Below are positions 33,293-45,717 of a DNA stretch of 64,000 nt, in pieces. This stretch comes from an uncultured Methanocorpusculum sp. GTDB lineage: Archaea > Halobacteriota > Methanomicrobia > Methanomicrobiales > Methanocorpusculaceae. The first letter of the stretch is position 1. Each line of letters begins with the position of its first letter. The DNA lies in contig NZ_OY764081.1 of NCBI RefSeq assembly GCF_963667985.1, positions 1 through 64,000 on the forward strand, written 5' to 3'. Both the position numbers and the translations under genes were made by a program. Under the pieces are notes generated by a model, which was not told where the DNA came from, searched no databases, and worked only from the letters and a program-made list of their open reading frames with translations.

Positions 33293-34021
33293 TTAGTAAG
33301 TGTAAACGATCGAAAGCGTTGCAGTAGTTTTGATCTCGCCGGATTCGATCGTGGTGCGTGCACCGCTTGCTTCGGCCTTTACTAAGCTGACATCCATGTT
33401 CGTGTAGGAGACGGGGGTGTAGCTCTGACCTACATTGATGGTGCCTGTGCCGGAGATCTTCAGACCGAGAGCTGAAGAGACGGAATCCGCATCGGCGCGT
33501 GCCGATTTGACAGCCGAGAGGATTGCAGCGTTTCTTTCAATAATCATCTTCTCATCGGAAAGACCGAACTGAAGGCTGTTTACGCTGTTTGCTCCTGCAG
33601 CGACGGTAGCGTCGATGTAGGAACCGGCCTGGTCGACATCATAGTAGATGATCTGAACGGTGTTCGTTACTTTGTAGACGGTGGTTCCGTTTGCCCACTT
33701 GCCGGGATTATAGTCCCCGATAACGTAGGAGTAGATGTTGTAACCGGTCGTCTGGATGTTCGAGTCTTTGATGCCGGCATTCTTGAGTGCGGCAACCACT
33801 TTTTCCATCAGGGCTGCATTTTCGCTCTGGGCGATTTTTGCATCAGGGTTTTTGGTCTCAACGCCGAAGCTGATCGTTACTTTGTCGGGAGTGGTGGTCG
33901 AAACGCCGTATCCGGAAACCAGAATGACTTTGTCGGTCTGTGAATCTTCTGCTGCCGCAGGCATAGCAAAGATCGCAAACACCGCAAAGAGAAGCAGGAT
34001 TGCAATTACATTCTTTTTCAT
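33293..34021 (-). CDS. SIMPL domain (DUF541) exported protein
   Basis: 242 residues from ATG 34021 (a GTG three codons earlier is possible). Signal peptide KKNVIAILLLFAVFAIFAMPAAAE, then the SIMPL/DUF541 pattern: VSGYGVSTTTPDKVTISFGVET, AALKNAGIKDSNIQTTGYNIY, YKVTNTVQI and AILSAVKSARADADSVSSALGLK with a C-terminal TTATLSIVY strand. These periplasmic or surface proteins form oligomeric rings in bacteria; the archaeal role is unknown. Divergent from the CDC48 gene. Confidence 0.87.
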   Translation of the reverse strand: MKKNVIAILLLFAVFAIFAMPAAAEDSQTDKVILVSGYGVSTTTPDKVTISFGVETKNPDAKIAQSENAALMEKVVAALKNAGIKDSNIQTTGYNIYSYVIGDYNPGKWANGTTVYKVTNTVQIIYYDVDQAGSYIDATVAAGANSVNSLQFGLSDEKMIIERNAAILSAVKSARADADSVSSALGLKISGTGTINVGQSYTPVSYTNMDVSLVKAEASGARTTIESGEIKTTATLSIVYTY

Positions 34022-34183
34022 ATGTATCACTACACTTGTAGTTGCTATATTGACATATACCTATCCAAAACTACGAAAATTATTGTAATTATTATGCACC
34101 CGTCTGCGCGCCCAGCGATTTTCTGTATTGTGAGTCTATAAATAATCTTCCGTGATGCCGGATTGCATTGCCCCCAACAATAC

Positions 34184-34191
34184 TTTAAATA
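34184..34191 (+). promoter_or_regulatory. TATA box of CDC48 gene
   Basis: TTTAAATA, about 50 bases before ATG 34238; expected transcript start near 34212 leaves a leader of about 26 bases containing GGAAGTGAT. Confidence 0.5.
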
Positions 34192-34192
34192 G

Positions 34193-36689
<2,497 letters not shown>

Positions 36690-36706
36690 CTCGGAGATGA
36701 AACAGA

Positions 36707-37126
36707 ATGCTGGAAACACCAGATGATGCATACAGGGAATTAATGGATATCATCCATAAGATATTGATCAATCACGTTTCTGGAGAGAATGAGGGCAAAC
36801 TCCCGCCGGTCGTCGGTGTGAAGTTCGTCCTCTCCGGCGGTAAGATCCATCTGACACACGACGAGGTCCACAATAAGACGATCCCGATCGAGATGTTCGA
36901 GGACAAGGGAACTGTAATCATCCAGACCGAACTCCCCTCCGAATGTCAGGATGATTTCTTCATCGCCTATCAGGACGGTAAACTCCAGCTCAATGCCGGC
37001 ACCAACCGTGAATACTCAGCAGTGATCCCGGTTGCCGGAATCGACCCGTCACAAACCCAGACGCACCTGAAAAACGGTGTGCTGGAGATCATCTGTTACA
37101 AGAAACTGGAACAAGCCGTCCAGTAA
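36707..37126 (+). CDS. Hsp20/alpha-crystallin-like small protein
   Basis: 139 residues, predicted strand-rich after an N-terminal helix (DDAYRELMDIIHKILINHV). The later part (IPIEMFEDKGTVIIQTELP, then DFFIAYQDGKLQLNA, ending in THLKNGVLEIICYKK) follows the strand order of the alpha-crystallin domain, including the NGVLEI motif near residue 124 that is typical of small heat-shock proteins. GGAGATGA upstream supports ATG 36707. Lying 36 bases behind CDC48, it probably belongs to the same protein quality-control unit. Confidence 0.72.
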   Translation: MLETPDDAYRELMDIIHKILINHVSGENEGKLPPVVGVKFVLSGGKIHLTHDEVHNKTIPIEMFEDKGTVIIQTELPSECQDDFFIAYQDGKLQLNAGTNREYSAVIPVAGIDPSQTQTHLKNGVLEIICYKKLEQAVQ

Positions 37127-37145
37127 AAAGAAACTGGGAAACATG

Positions 37146-37178
37146 TGCGGCCGAAAAAGGCCGCAGACTTTTTTTTTT
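37146..37178 (+). terminator. Intrinsic-type terminator after Hsp20-like gene
   Basis: TGCGGCC-gaaaaa-GGCCGCA stem of seven pairs followed by ten T at 37169-37178. It also lies just past the end of the convergent CDP-alcohol transferase gene. Confidence 0.7.
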
Positions 37179-37202
37179 ATATTATTTGACGTACGTTCTG
37201 CT

Positions 37203-37841
37203 TTACTGAGCGTGTGCATCCTTCAAGAGTTCTTTGAGCGTCATGACGAACCGCTGGATCGCCGTGATGTGTCCAAAGAAGCCGTACACAACAAGCATCC
37301 ATCCCAAAAACGGCAGGCCGAAAAGGATCGGAGCCGGATAGACGACCTCGGCATGACCGAAAAGCATCAGAAGGACCAGACGGTCGGCACGTCCGAGGAC
37401 CCCGCCGTAGTTTCGCTTGAGTCCGACCGCCTGCGCCTGGGTTCCCATATAGGAGGAAAGCAGAACGCCGGTGATCGCAAACAGGCCGATCAGCCATGCC
37501 GGAACAGGAGCCTGCCAGGTCTGGACCCCGTAAACGATGATACCGGTGATGATGAATACATCAGCATACCGGTCGAAGACGTGATCCAGATAATCGCCGA
37601 TCGGACTTGCCGCCCCGGTGTGTCGTGACAGCGCTCCGTCCAGAACATCCAGGAATGAATTCAGGACAACAAACAGCACGCCAAAAAGCGGCAGACCGAA
37701 TCCGAAAAATATCCCGGCAATGAGTGCGCAGAAAAGCGAGACAACGGTCCACATATTCGGCGTTATCGGAAGCTTTGAAAATGCCTCTGCAATAGGCGTT
37801 AATATCCACTGAACTTTCGGACGAAGCGAATCAAGACTCAT
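37203..37841 (-). CDS. CDP-alcohol phosphatidyltransferase (archaetidylinositol-phosphate synthase-like)
   Basis: Membrane enzyme that swaps CMP for an alcohol head group on CDP-archaeol. The 212 residues contain the family motif as LDVLDGALSRHTGAASPIGDYLDHVFDR at about 62-89: DG, Arg, then G-x3-D-x3-D. The usual Ala before Arg is Ser here. About five TM helices follow. The head group cannot be assigned from this; archaetidylinositol phosphate is the usual archaeal assignment. Last gene of the argD-hisC-AK6 unit, overlapping the kinase gene by four bases. Confidence 0.82.
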   Translation of the reverse strand: MSLDSLRPKVQWILTPIAEAFSKLPITPNMWTVVSLFCALIAGIFFGFGLPLFGVLFVVLNSFLDVLDGALSRHTGAASPIGDYLDHVFDRYADVFIITGIIVYGVQTWQAPVPAWLIGLFAITGVLLSSYMGTQAQAVGLKRNYGGVLGRADRLVLLMLFGHAEVVYPAPILFGLPFLGWMLVVYGFFGHITAIQRFVMTLKELLKDAHAQ

Positions 37842-38350
37842 ATGACATCTGCTATATACTCTGACCAGTCGAGTGATCCAAACGATGCGGGAGTCTCTCC
37901 CTTCGCAAAAGAGATGATACTCCGGACCACAGACTCTCTCTCTGTACTTGTAGTGTCTATCTCATAAATCTGTTCCGATGCAAAAGCATCAGCCGTTTCG
38001 ATCAGGATCACGTCCAAAGCTTCGGCTTCCAGATTTTCACGGATCTTTTCTTTTGAATAGCCACGTGAAGCGAGACGTTCACGTAAAACATCGGGCCGGC
38101 ATCTCAAAATGATGATCTTATCGCAGGGGAGATTATGGGCGAATGCCCCCTCGACAAACCCTTCGGTATAGGGAAACGCATCCGCCCAGGCATCCACGTC
38201 CACGATATCCGAACCGAACGCATCATCGTGTTCCAAGACGAAGGGGCCGACAGTGGTTTTGAGATCGAGAACTGGATACCCCATCTCACGCAGGAGGTCT
38301 GCGACGGTAGTCTTCCCGCATCCGGGTGTTCCGGTAATCCCGATCATCAT
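37838..38350 (-). CDS. AK6/Fap7-type adenylate kinase-like NTPase
   Basis: Small P-loop kinase related to human AK6 and yeast Fap7, which acts in small ribosomal subunit maturation. The 170 residues show ITGTPGCGKTTVADLLREMGYPVLDL at the N terminus, DIVDVDAWA in place of the NMP-binding aspartate region, IILRCRPDVLRERLASRGYSKEKIRENLEAEALDVI (about 92-127, with the Arg pair of the LID) and a conserved IYEIDTT. Overlaps hisC by four bases. Confidence 0.88.
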   Translation of the reverse strand: MMIGITGTPGCGKTTVADLLREMGYPVLDLKTTVGPFVLEHDDAFGSDIVDVDAWADAFPYTEGFVEGAFAHNLPCDKIIILRCRPDVLRERLASRGYSKEKIRENLEAEALDVILIETADAFASEQIYEIDTTSTERESVVRSIISFAKGETPASFGSLDWSEYIADVI

Positions 38351-39402
38351 AATTTTTTCACCGCAGCGAGGAATCGCTCGTTTTCCCAGTCGGCACCTAC
38401 GCTTACGCGAATGAATGTATCTCCAAGACCCGGGAAACTGGCACAGGAACGAACGAGAACACCCTGCTTTGCTAAGGCTTCCATTACATCATCGCCCAAT
38501 TGCGGTGCAACATTGATCAGAACAAAGTTTGCACCGCTGGGAGATATCGGGAAGGGGATCTCTTTGATGAATTCCTCACGCCATTTCCTGACATGAGCGA
38601 TGAAATTATCTTTATAGACATGATCCGATACCGCTTCTGATGCCGCGGCCGCGGATACACGGTTCAGCGTGAACGGCGTTGCCGCAACGTTGTAGGGACC
38701 TTCGAACCATGCGGGAACGAAGGCATAACCGATACGAAGACCCGCAAGACCGTAGACCTTGGACATCGTCCGTCCGATGATGATATTGTCGCGGGAAAGA
38801 AGCGGCAGATAGTTGACATCAGAAAACTCGACATAGGCACAATCCAGGAAAAGAACACCGTCGATCCGGTCGAGGATATATTCGATGTCCTCAATCGGGG
38901 TCACGGTCCCGGTGGGGTTGTTCGGCGTGCAGAGGAAGGAGATTTTCGCATCCTTCGCTTCACGGACGAACATATCCAGATCCACGGTGAAATCAGATTT
39001 CCGGGGAACATTCACTACTTCAGCAGACGCTGCTTTTGCCGCGAGGCCGTACATAGAGAATGTCGGTGTGGAAATGACGACTTTTTCACCCGGAGCTACC
39101 AGGGTCCGAATAGCAGTCTCGATGACGCCGTCCATACCAAGTCCTGACGTAACGACGGGAGCATCGCAGATATTCGCACGAAGGGCGGCATGATATTCTG
39201 CAGCCTTCGGATCCGGATATCTGTTTACACCGGACAAAGCCTCTTCTTCTGCCCGAAGGACCTTTTCTGACGGAGGGTAGGGGTTTTCGTTGCTTCCGAG
39301 AAGAGCAACTTCACAGAACCCGTATTCCTTTGCGATATCCGCAGGGGATTTTGCAAAGACGTAGCCTGATTTGATGAACTCAGATCTGACCCGCGGCTTC
39401 AT
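38347..39402 (-). CDS. hisC: Histidinol-phosphate aminotransferase HisC
   Basis: PLP enzyme that makes histidinol phosphate from imidazole-acetol phosphate and glutamate. The 351 residues have LLGSNENPYPPSEKVL at about 34-49, PDPKAAEYHAALR, VVISTPTFSMYGLAAKAASAE, FLCTPNNPTGTVTP, DCAYVEFSD and the PLP-lysine segment GRTMSKVYGLAGLRIGYAF. Overlaps argD by 23 bases. The order argD-hisC-AK6 suggests constitutive amino-acid synthesis rather than a dedicated histidine operon; no other his genes are in view. Confidence 0.92.
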   Translation of the reverse strand: MKPRVRSEFIKSGYVFAKSPADIAKEYGFCEVALLGSNENPYPPSEKVLRAEEEALSGVNRYPDPKAAEYHAALRANICDAPVVTSGLGMDGVIETAIRTLVAPGEKVVISTPTFSMYGLAAKAASAEVVNVPRKSDFTVDLDMFVREAKDAKISFLCTPNNPTGTVTPIEDIEYILDRIDGVLFLDCAYVEFSDVNYLPLLSRDNIIIGRTMSKVYGLAGLRIGYAFVPAWFEGPYNVAATPFTLNRVSAAAASEAVSDHVYKDNFIAHVRKWREEFIKEIPFPISPSGANFVLINVAPQLGDDVMEALAKQGVLVRSCASFPGLGDTFIRVSVGADWENERFLAAVKKL

Positions 39403-40507
39403 TGATCACTCCGACTGCGTAGTTGATTTCTTCGGCCGAGATTGTCAGAGGCGGGACGATTCTTATGTTGCCTTCACCGGCAACATTGATAAGAACGCCC
39501 TTTTCCATACAGAGTTCGGCAAGTTTGGGAGCGGCTTCGCCGAGCGTGAACCCAACCATCAGGCCCCTTACCCGCGAGTTGAATGCGGCAAGACCTTTTC
39601 TGAAAAGTTCGCCTTTTGCTGCAATTCCCGGGAGGAGCTGTTCGATGATGCCAAACGTGACGTTTCCTGCGGCGCAGGCGATCGGCCCGCCGGCAAAGGT
39701 GCTGCCGTGTTCGCCTTTCGTGAACTCGAGTCCTTCCCGGGCGATGATAGCACCCATCGGGACACCAGACGCGATTCCTTTTGCAATGCTGATGATATCG
39801 GGCTGCACGGTCGAGTGCTGGAATGCGAACCATTTGCCGGTCCGCCCCATACCTGACTGGACTTCATCGCAGATCATAAGAGCTCCGGCGTCGTCGCAGA
39901 TATCCCGGATTCCTGGAAGGAAGTCCTCGGGCGGGATGATGATGCCGGTCTCACCCTGAATGGGTTCGAAGACAACGGCGGCGGTATCTTTATTGACAGC
40001 AGCTTTGAGTCCTTCGAGGTCCCCGTAGTCCGGGAAATCACAGTGGATGCCGAGCGGCTCGAAGGGTTCCCTGATCTGGGGTTTGTGGGTTACGGCTAAA
40101 GATCCGATGGTCCGGCCGTGGAAATCGTGGTTGAATGAAACAAAGTTCTTGCGTCCTGAGCAAACCTTGGCGAGCTTGAGGGCTGCATCAATTGCTTCGG
40201 CCCCGCTGTTTCCAAAGAAGACCTTTCCCATGCCGCTCGCTTTGCTCAGTTTTTCTGCGAGTTCGGCCTGACCCGGTATGTAGTAAAGATTGGAACAGTG
40301 AATAAGTTCGTGTGCCTGGCGGCAAATTGCGTCCACTACCTGCGGGTGGCAGTGTCCCGTACTGCAGACCGCGATTCCTGCGACTAAGTCGAGGTATTTC
40401 TTCCCGTTATCGTCCCAAACATTACATCCCTCGCCTTTGACGATCTCCATCGACCGTCCAAAGCAGGGCATGTAGTATTTTGCATCAAGTTCTTTGTAGG
40501 TGGACAT
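39380..40507 (-). CDS. argD: Acetylornithine aminotransferase ArgD
   Basis: PLP class III aminotransferase of arginine synthesis. The 375 residues show VWDDNGKKYLDLVAGIAV, STGHCHPQVV, FFGNSGAEAIDAALKLA at about 96-112, NHDFHGRTIGSLAVT, EPIQGETGIIIPPEDF, ICDEVQSGMGRTGKWFAF and the PLP lysine in IISIAKGIASGVPMGA. Length is normal. First gene of the unit; TACTTATCTAAATA read on the minus strand near 40525-40538 may be its TATA region. Confidence 0.9.
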   Translation of the reverse strand: MSTYKELDAKYYMPCFGRSMEIVKGEGCNVWDDNGKKYLDLVAGIAVCSTGHCHPQVVDAICRQAHELIHCSNLYYIPGQAELAEKLSKASGMGKVFFGNSGAEAIDAALKLAKVCSGRKNFVSFNHDFHGRTIGSLAVTHKPQIREPFEPLGIHCDFPDYGDLEGLKAAVNKDTAAVVFEPIQGETGIIIPPEDFLPGIRDICDDAGALMICDEVQSGMGRTGKWFAFQHSTVQPDIISIAKGIASGVPMGAIIAREGLEFTKGEHGSTFAGGPIACAAGNVTFGIIEQLLPGIAAKGELFRKGLAAFNSRVRGLMVGFTLGEAAPKLAELCMEKGVLINVAGEGNIRIVPPLTISAEEINYAVGVINEAAGQI

Positions 40508-40721
40508 GATATTTCTCGTTGGTTATTTAGATAAGTATTTGTCGTTCTGTGTATTGAAACCGCATGTCGGCCCGGAAAAAATACGGCAAATGCAGGGTTT
40601 TCTTTGGAGAAAGGTGCTTTGGGACCGGCGCGGGGTTGAGGACGCACAAATATCAAAAAAAGAGAGTACGTCGGGTCAGCACTGGTGGGACGTTGAATTC
40701 ATCATATTCTGTATTTTATCC

Positions 40722-41030
40722 TTAGCAGTAGAGCCGGTCTATCATTTTTTTTATGATCCCGGTAACGTTGTAAAAATAGGTTGGAGACCCGATGACGACA
40801 CCATCCGCCTCCATTATTTTTGCATAAATTTTCTGCATATCATCGCGGATAACACACTCGAACGTCGTTTTACACGCTTCGCATCCGATACAATCCGTTA
40901 TTGTATAATCGTTCAAATATACGGCTTCAACGTCTGCACCCAGATTCATCGCTCCTTCAAGCACGGTTCTTACAGCCGTGTCGGTATTCCCGCCTTTCCG
41001 ATAGCTTCCGATGAATCCGATTATTATCAT
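40722..41030 (-). CDS. Iron-sulfur flavoprotein-like, C-terminally truncated
   Basis: 102 residues matching the N-terminal half of the methanogen iron-sulfur flavoproteins (NADPH-dependent FMN reductase fold). FMN loop GSYRKGGNTDTA at about 8-19; the compact cluster motif CIGCEACKTTFEC (CX2CX2CX5C) at about 47-59; then ADGVVIGSPTYFYNVTGIIKKMIDRLYC and stop. Family members run on for about 90 more residues, none of which could be found in any frame of the 214 bases downstream. So the gene seems cut short, though FMN and cluster residues are present. Confidence 0.72.
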   Translation of the reverse strand: MIIIGFIGSYRKGGNTDTAVRTVLEGAMNLGADVEAVYLNDYTITDCIGCEACKTTFECVIRDDMQKIYAKIMEADGVVIGSPTYFYNVTGIIKKMIDRLYC

Positions 41031-41113
41031 ACGTTACACCACTAATCATCTTCCCGGAAGTCTAATCCCAGGAGGGATATCTGCAAAGATTAGCCTTTGC
41101 AGAATCCGGTAAT

Positions 41114-42640
41114 TTATTCGTACTCGATCGTTGCCGGAGGCTTGCTTGTAATATCGTATAAGACCCGGTTCACATGCCTGACTTCGTTGATGATCCGGCT
41201 CGAAACCTTTTCAAGCACCGCAAATGGGATCTGGGCCCAGTCGGCAGTCATGAAATCGGTCGTTGTTACGGCCCGCAAAACGACGGCGTAGTCATATGTC
41301 CTCTCATCACCCATCACGCCGACGCTGCACATGTTCGTTAAGGCCGCAAAATACTGGTTGATGTCCCGGTCGATTCCGGCTTTAGCGATCTCCTCGCGGT
41401 AGATCGCATCGGCGTCGCGGACGATCTCGAGTTTTTCCTTCGTGATATCGCCGATGATACGGATCGCAAGACCCGGGCCCGGGAACGGCTGACGCCAGAC
41501 AAGCTTCTCCGGGATGCCGAGTTCAAGACCGGCCCGGCGGACCTCGTCCTTGAAAAGGATACGCAGCGGCTCAATGATCTCCTTGAAATCCACATTGTCC
41601 GGCAGACCGCCGACGTTGTGGTGGCTTTTGATCACGGCAGCCGCGCCCGGTCCTGACTCGATTACATCGGGATAGATCGTTCCCTGCACAAGGAAATCGA
41701 CCGTGCCGATCTTTTTTGCCTCGGCTTCGAAGACGCGGATGAACTCCTCGCCGATGATCTTGCGTTTCTTTTCCGGATCGGAAACGCCGGCAAGTTTTCC
41801 AAGGAACTGGTCCTCGACATTGGCGCGGATCAGATTAATATCGAACTGGTTCCTGAAGATCTCTTCGACCTCGTCACCCTCGTTCTTCCTGAGAAGACCG
41901 TGATCGACAAAGATGCAGGTCAGCTGCTTGCCGACCGCTTTGTTGATCAAAACAGCGGCAACAGAGGAGTCGACACCGCCTGAAAGAGCGCAGAGAACTT
42001 TTTTGTCGCCGATCTTCTCGCGAAGCTGCAGGACCATGTCTTCGACGAAGGAGGACATATGCCAGGTTCCTGTGCATCCACAGACATCGTAAAGGAAGTT
42101 TTTGATCATCGTCATGCCTTCGGGGGTGTGCATGACCTCCGGGTGGAACTGGACCGCATAGATTTTCTTTGCGGGGTTTGCCATGGCGGCTACCGGGCAC
42201 ACACTCGTGTGGGCCGCTTTGACGAATCCGGCAGGGACCTCGCTGATGTAATCCGTGTGGCTCATCCAGCAGGTCGTCTCTCTTGGGACATCTTTGAAGA
42301 TCGGGGACTCTTCCGTAGAAACGGTTGTTCGGCCGTACTCGCGGGTCGTTGCCGAGGCAACTTTCCCGCCAAGGAGATATGCCGTGAGCTGGGCGCCGTA
42401 GCAGATCCCAAGGATCGGGATCCCAAGCTCGAAGATGCCGGCATCAACGGTCGGAGCGTTTTTCGCATACACGCTCGCCGGTCCGCCGGTGAAAATAATT
42501 CCCGCATAGTTCCCTTCTTTGATCTCCGAAAGAGGGATTGTGCAGGGCTTTACTTCGCAGAAGACATGTGCTTCTCTGACGCGGCGGGCAATCAGCTGGT
42601 TGTACTGGCCGCCGAAATCAAGGGCTAATATCGATTCCAT
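41114..42640 (-). CDS. guaA: GMP synthase (glutamine-hydrolysing), two domains fused
   Basis: Makes GMP from XMP, ATP and glutamine. The 508 residues join a class I glutamine amidotransferase ([36 protein letters not shown] with the Cys near 80, AVQFHPEV) to the ATP pyrophosphatase ([17 protein letters not shown] near 219) and the dimerisation domain ending in [11 protein letters not shown]. Most archaea encode these as separate GuaAa and GuaAb proteins; the fused form and its wording look bacterial. It lies one base after pyrG on the same strand. Confidence 0.94.
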   Translation of the reverse strand: MESILALDFGGQYNQLIARRVREAHVFCEVKPCTIPLSEIKEGNYAGIIFTGGPASVYAKNAPTVDAGIFELGIPILGICYGAQLTAYLLGGKVASATTREYGRTTVSTEESPIFKDVPRETTCWMSHTDYISEVPAGFVKAAHTSVCPVAAMANPAKKIYAVQFHPEVMHTPEGMTMIKNFLYDVCGCTGTWHMSSFVEDMVLQLREKIGDKKVLCALSGGVDSSVAAVLINKAVGKQLTCIFVDHGLLRKNEGDEVEEIFRNQFDINLIRANVEDQFLGKLAGVSDPEKKRKIIGEEFIRVFEAEAKKIGTVDFLVQGTIYPDVIESGPGAAAVIKSHHNVGGLPDNVDFKEIIEPLRILFKDEVRRAGLELGIPEKLVWRQPFPGPGLAIRIIGDITKEKLEIVRDADAIYREEIAKAGIDRDINQYFAALTNMCSVGVMGDERTYDYAVVLRAVTTTDFMTADWAQIPFAVLEKVSSRIINEVRHVNRVLYDITSKPPATIEYE

Positions 42641-42641
42641 G

Positions 42642-44225
42642 TTACTCCTTTCTCTTCATCTCGCGGCAGGTTTTTACAAAACCGATGAACGGTGCCGACG
42701 GGCGGGCCGGACGGGATCTGAACTCCGGGTGGTACTGTGTCGCAACAAAATACGGGTGGTCGGCCAGTTCAAGAGCTTCCATGCGTCTGCCGTTTTTGCC
42801 GACGAACTTCATGCCCTTTGCTTCGATCTCGTCGATGTAGGCCGGGTTGACTTCATATCTGTGCCGGTGGCGTTCCACAATCTCGGTCGCGCCGTAAAGT
42901 TCTGCGAGACGGGAAGCGGGGTCGAGAGTGACCGGGTAGTCGCCAAGACGCATCGTCCCGCCGAGATCTTCAACGCCTTCCTGTTCGGGAAGGAGAGCGA
43001 TCGCATGGGTTCCCGGACCCATCTCTTCGCTCGTCGCATCCTTGTAACCGACGACATTTCTCATGAACTCGATCACGCAGAGCTGGAACCCGAGACAAAG
43101 ACCGAGAAGAGGTTTTTTGTGTTCTCGGGCATACTGGATCGCCGAGATCATTCCTTCGATACCGCGGTTGCCAAATCCACCCGGAATCAGGATCCCGTCA
43201 AGATCGGCATGGTCTTCAGGGGTATAGAGTTCTGCATCAAGCCAGTGGATCACGACTTCGGTGGAGAGATGACGGCCTGCGTGCTTGAGTGCCTCTTTTA
43301 TCGAGATATACACATCCTCAACACCGTATTTGGTGATGATACCAACAGTGTTTCGGCTTGTGTAATCGCGTGCAACCAGCGAATACCAGCTGTTGTCCGC
43401 TTTTCCGGACTCGAGATGGAGCTGCTTTAACAGGACGTCGGCCATCCCCTCCTTTTCGAGTTCCATTGGAACGAGGTAGGTGTCCGGCGCCGTCTGAGCG
43501 CTGATGACCGCATGGACGTCCACATCGCAGAAGGAGGATATCTTTCGTTTTGTGGAAAGGGAGACCGGTAAATTGCTTCTCCCGACAATGATGTCAGCTT
43601 CGAGACCGAGTTCGCGAAGGGCTTTTATTGAGTGCTGGGTCGGTTTCGTTTTCAGATCGCCCATCGTATCGGCAGGCAGAAGGGTGACGTGGACGAGGGC
43701 AAAGTCTCCGTTTCCATATTCCCAGTGCATCTGACGGACGGCTTCCAAAAACGGCATGCTTTCAATATCTCCCACTGTCCCGCCGACCTCGACGATACAG
43801 ATCTCGGCATGATTGCCGTCTTTGTCAACCCAGGATTCGGCGGCGTGTTTGATCCGGTCTTTGATCTCATCGGTGATGTGAGGGATGATCTGAACGGTGG
43901 CGCCCAGATAATCGCCGTGACGTTCCTTCGAGATGACCGAGGAGTAGATCTTTCCCGTGGTCAGGTTGTGATCGCTGGTAAGTTCTATGTCAAGAAACCG
44001 CTCGTAGTTTCCAAGATCGAGATCGGCTTCCCCGCCGTCTTTTAAGACAAAGACCTCGCCGTGCTGGCCCGGGTTCATGAGCCCCGCATCGATATTCAGA
44101 TACGGATCGATCTTTACGCTTGTGACATGATACCCTCTGTTGATGAGAATGCGGCCGATGGAAGCGGCAGTGATGCCTTTTCCTAGTCCGCTCATTACTC
44201 CTCCGGTTACTACTACATATTTCAT
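42642..44225 (-). CDS. pyrG: CTP synthase PyrG
   Basis: UTP plus glutamine plus ATP to CTP. ATG 44225 ([23 protein letters not shown]) is chosen over an upstream in-frame codon at 44252 because the family starts here and a GGAAAAGGGC sequence precedes it. The 527 residues contain the synthetase domain ([33 protein letters not shown]) and the amidotransferase domain with [25 protein letters not shown] (Cys near 378) and ATQYHPEF. Transcribed with guaA, giving a pair of glutamine-dependent nucleotide synthases. Confidence 0.94.
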   Translation of the reverse strand: MKYVVVTGGVMSGLGKGITAASIGRILINRGYHVTSVKIDPYLNIDAGLMNPGQHGEVFVLKDGGEADLDLGNYERFLDIELTSDHNLTTGKIYSSVISKERHGDYLGATVQIIPHITDEIKDRIKHAAESWVDKDGNHAEICIVEVGGTVGDIESMPFLEAVRQMHWEYGNGDFALVHVTLLPADTMGDLKTKPTQHSIKALRELGLEADIIVGRSNLPVSLSTKRKISSFCDVDVHAVISAQTAPDTYLVPMELEKEGMADVLLKQLHLESGKADNSWYSLVARDYTSRNTVGIITKYGVEDVYISIKEALKHAGRHLSTEVVIHWLDAELYTPEDHADLDGILIPGGFGNRGIEGMISAIQYAREHKKPLLGLCLGFQLCVIEFMRNVVGYKDATSEEMGPGTHAIALLPEQEGVEDLGGTMRLGDYPVTLDPASRLAELYGATEIVERHRHRYEVNPAYIDEIEAKGMKFVGKNGRRMEALELADHPYFVATQYHPEFRSRPARPSAPFIGFVKTCREMKRKE

Positions 44226-44390
44226 TTTTTGCCCTTCCTTTTCCGAAATCAAATAATGTCTATCTATTGACTCTAAAGGCTATTAAGAATGCGGAATGGA
44301 GCGGGGCCGTATGCGATGCGGCATGAATTTCGATCGGATTACTGATTGGTGCACTTCCAGAATCGTTTTTTCTCATACCCTAATCAGATA

Positions 44391-44400
44391 AAATATAAAT
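44391..44400 (+). promoter_or_regulatory. TATA box of PAN gene
   Basis: AAATATAAAT, about 33 bases before ATG 44428, suggests a very short leader. Confidence 0.5.
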
Positions 44401-44427
44401 GCCCAGTCCCAAACATAACAGTAATAT

Positions 44428-45717
44428 ATGGATGAAGAAATACCATCACCCAATACCGGTCGCTCACGCGAATCGAACATCTCCCCCAACGCCCTCGACT
44501 TCGGGGACCTCAACGATCAATACGCCAAGTTACGGGACGAAGCTCTTTTCCTGAAAAAAGAGAACGACTCTCTCCATAAAATAATCAAAACGACAAAAAC
44601 CGAAAACGAGTCCCTCAGGCTGGAGAACAACAAGATCCGGATGGATAATGCCCAGCTCAAAAAGGAGAATGCGCAGCTCAAACGCCTGCCGCTGTTTGTC
44701 GCGGTTGTTTTGGAGAAGCTCGACGAGAATGAACTCTATCTTCGTCAGCTCGGCAACAATCAGGAGTATGTGACCCAGGCGAACCCGCTGATCTACGCAG
44801 AGGTCAAGGCAGGGACCAAAGTAGCCGTCAACAACACCCTCTCGGTCGTGAAGATCCTTGGAAACACCATCGACGAGCGGGTCCGCGTGATGGAGCTTGA
44901 AGAGAAGCCGGCGATCACCTTTGCCGACATCGGCGGTCTGAAAAACGAGATCACCGAGGTGCGTGAAGCGGTCGAATATCCGCTTACCCGTCCCGAGTCC
45001 TTCGAGAAGTTCGGGGTCGTCCCGCCCAAAGGCGTCCTCTTCTATGGCCCGCCTGGAACCGGCAAGACGCTGATCGCGAAAGCGGTCGCCAATAATGCCG
45101 GCGTTCCGTTCCTGAGAATGGCAGGTTCCGAGCTTGTCCACAAATACATCGGTGAAGGCGCCCAGCTGGTTCGCGATCTCTTCGAGATGGCCCGTGATCT
45201 TGCCGAGAAAAACAACGGGGTCGTTGTCTTCATCGACGAGATCGACGCGGTCGGCAGTATGCGAACCAACGACGGAACGTCCGGCTCTGCTGAGGTGCAG
45301 AGAACCTTAATGCAGCTTCTTGCCGAGATGGACGGGTTCAACAACCGCGGCAACATCCGGATCATGGCGGCGACAAACCGCCCCGACATGCTGGATGCCG
45401 CACTTCTCCGTCCCGGAAGATTCGACCGCCTGATCAAGATCCCGGCACCCGACAATGCTGCACGGATGCAGATCTTTAAGGTCCACATGAAGAAGATGCA
45501 AGCCGCAGGTTCCCTTTCCGGCATCGATTACGACGAACTTGTGCGTATGACCGAAGGTCTGACCGGCGCCGAGATCGAAGCGATCTGCCGCGAGGCGGGA
45601 ATGCTTGCCATCAGAAACAACGAAGATCTTATCACCGGCATGAACTTCGTCCAGGCGATCCGTAAGGTCAAGCACCAGGACAAGGATGAAGAGCGCCGGG
45701 ACATAATGTATATCTAA
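44428..45717 (+). CDS. Proteasome-activating nucleotidase PAN
   Basis: Hexameric AAA+ unfoldase that feeds the archaeal 20S proteasome. The 429 residues have an N-terminal coiled coil (about 25-85, LKKENDSLHKIIKTTKTENE pattern), an OB domain (VAVVLEKLDENELYLRQLGNNQEYVTQ), then the AAA domain with [19 protein letters not shown] near 207, VVFIDEIDAVGSMR and the arginine-finger segment RPGRFDRLIK. It ends in MYI, a HbYX motif that docks in the 20S alpha-ring pockets. The stop shares one base with the next start. Confidence 0.95.
   Translation: MDEEIPSPNTGRSRESNISPNALDFGDLNDQYAKLRDEALFLKKENDSLHKIIKTTKTENESLRLENNKIRMDNAQLKKENAQLKRLPLFVAVVLEKLDENELYLRQLGNNQEYVTQANPLIYAEVKAGTKVAVNNTLSVVKILGNTIDERVRVMELEEKPAITFADIGGLKNEITEVREAVEYPLTRPESFEKFGVVPPKGVLFYGPPGTGKTLIAKAVANNAGVPFLRMAGSELVHKYIGEGAQLVRDLFEMARDLAEKNNGVVVFIDEIDAVGSMRTNDGTSGSAEVQRTLMQLLAEMDGFNNRGNIRIMAATNRPDMLDAALLRPGRFDRLIKIPAPDNAARMQIFKVHMKKMQAAGSLSGIDYDELVRMTEGLTGAEIEAICREAGMLAIRNNEDLITGMNFVQAIRKVKHQDKDEERRDIMYI

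Noticed and set aside
42519-43430. A 303-codon plus-strand open frame
   Set aside because: Antisense to pyrG and the start of guaA; no motif and no ribosome binding site.
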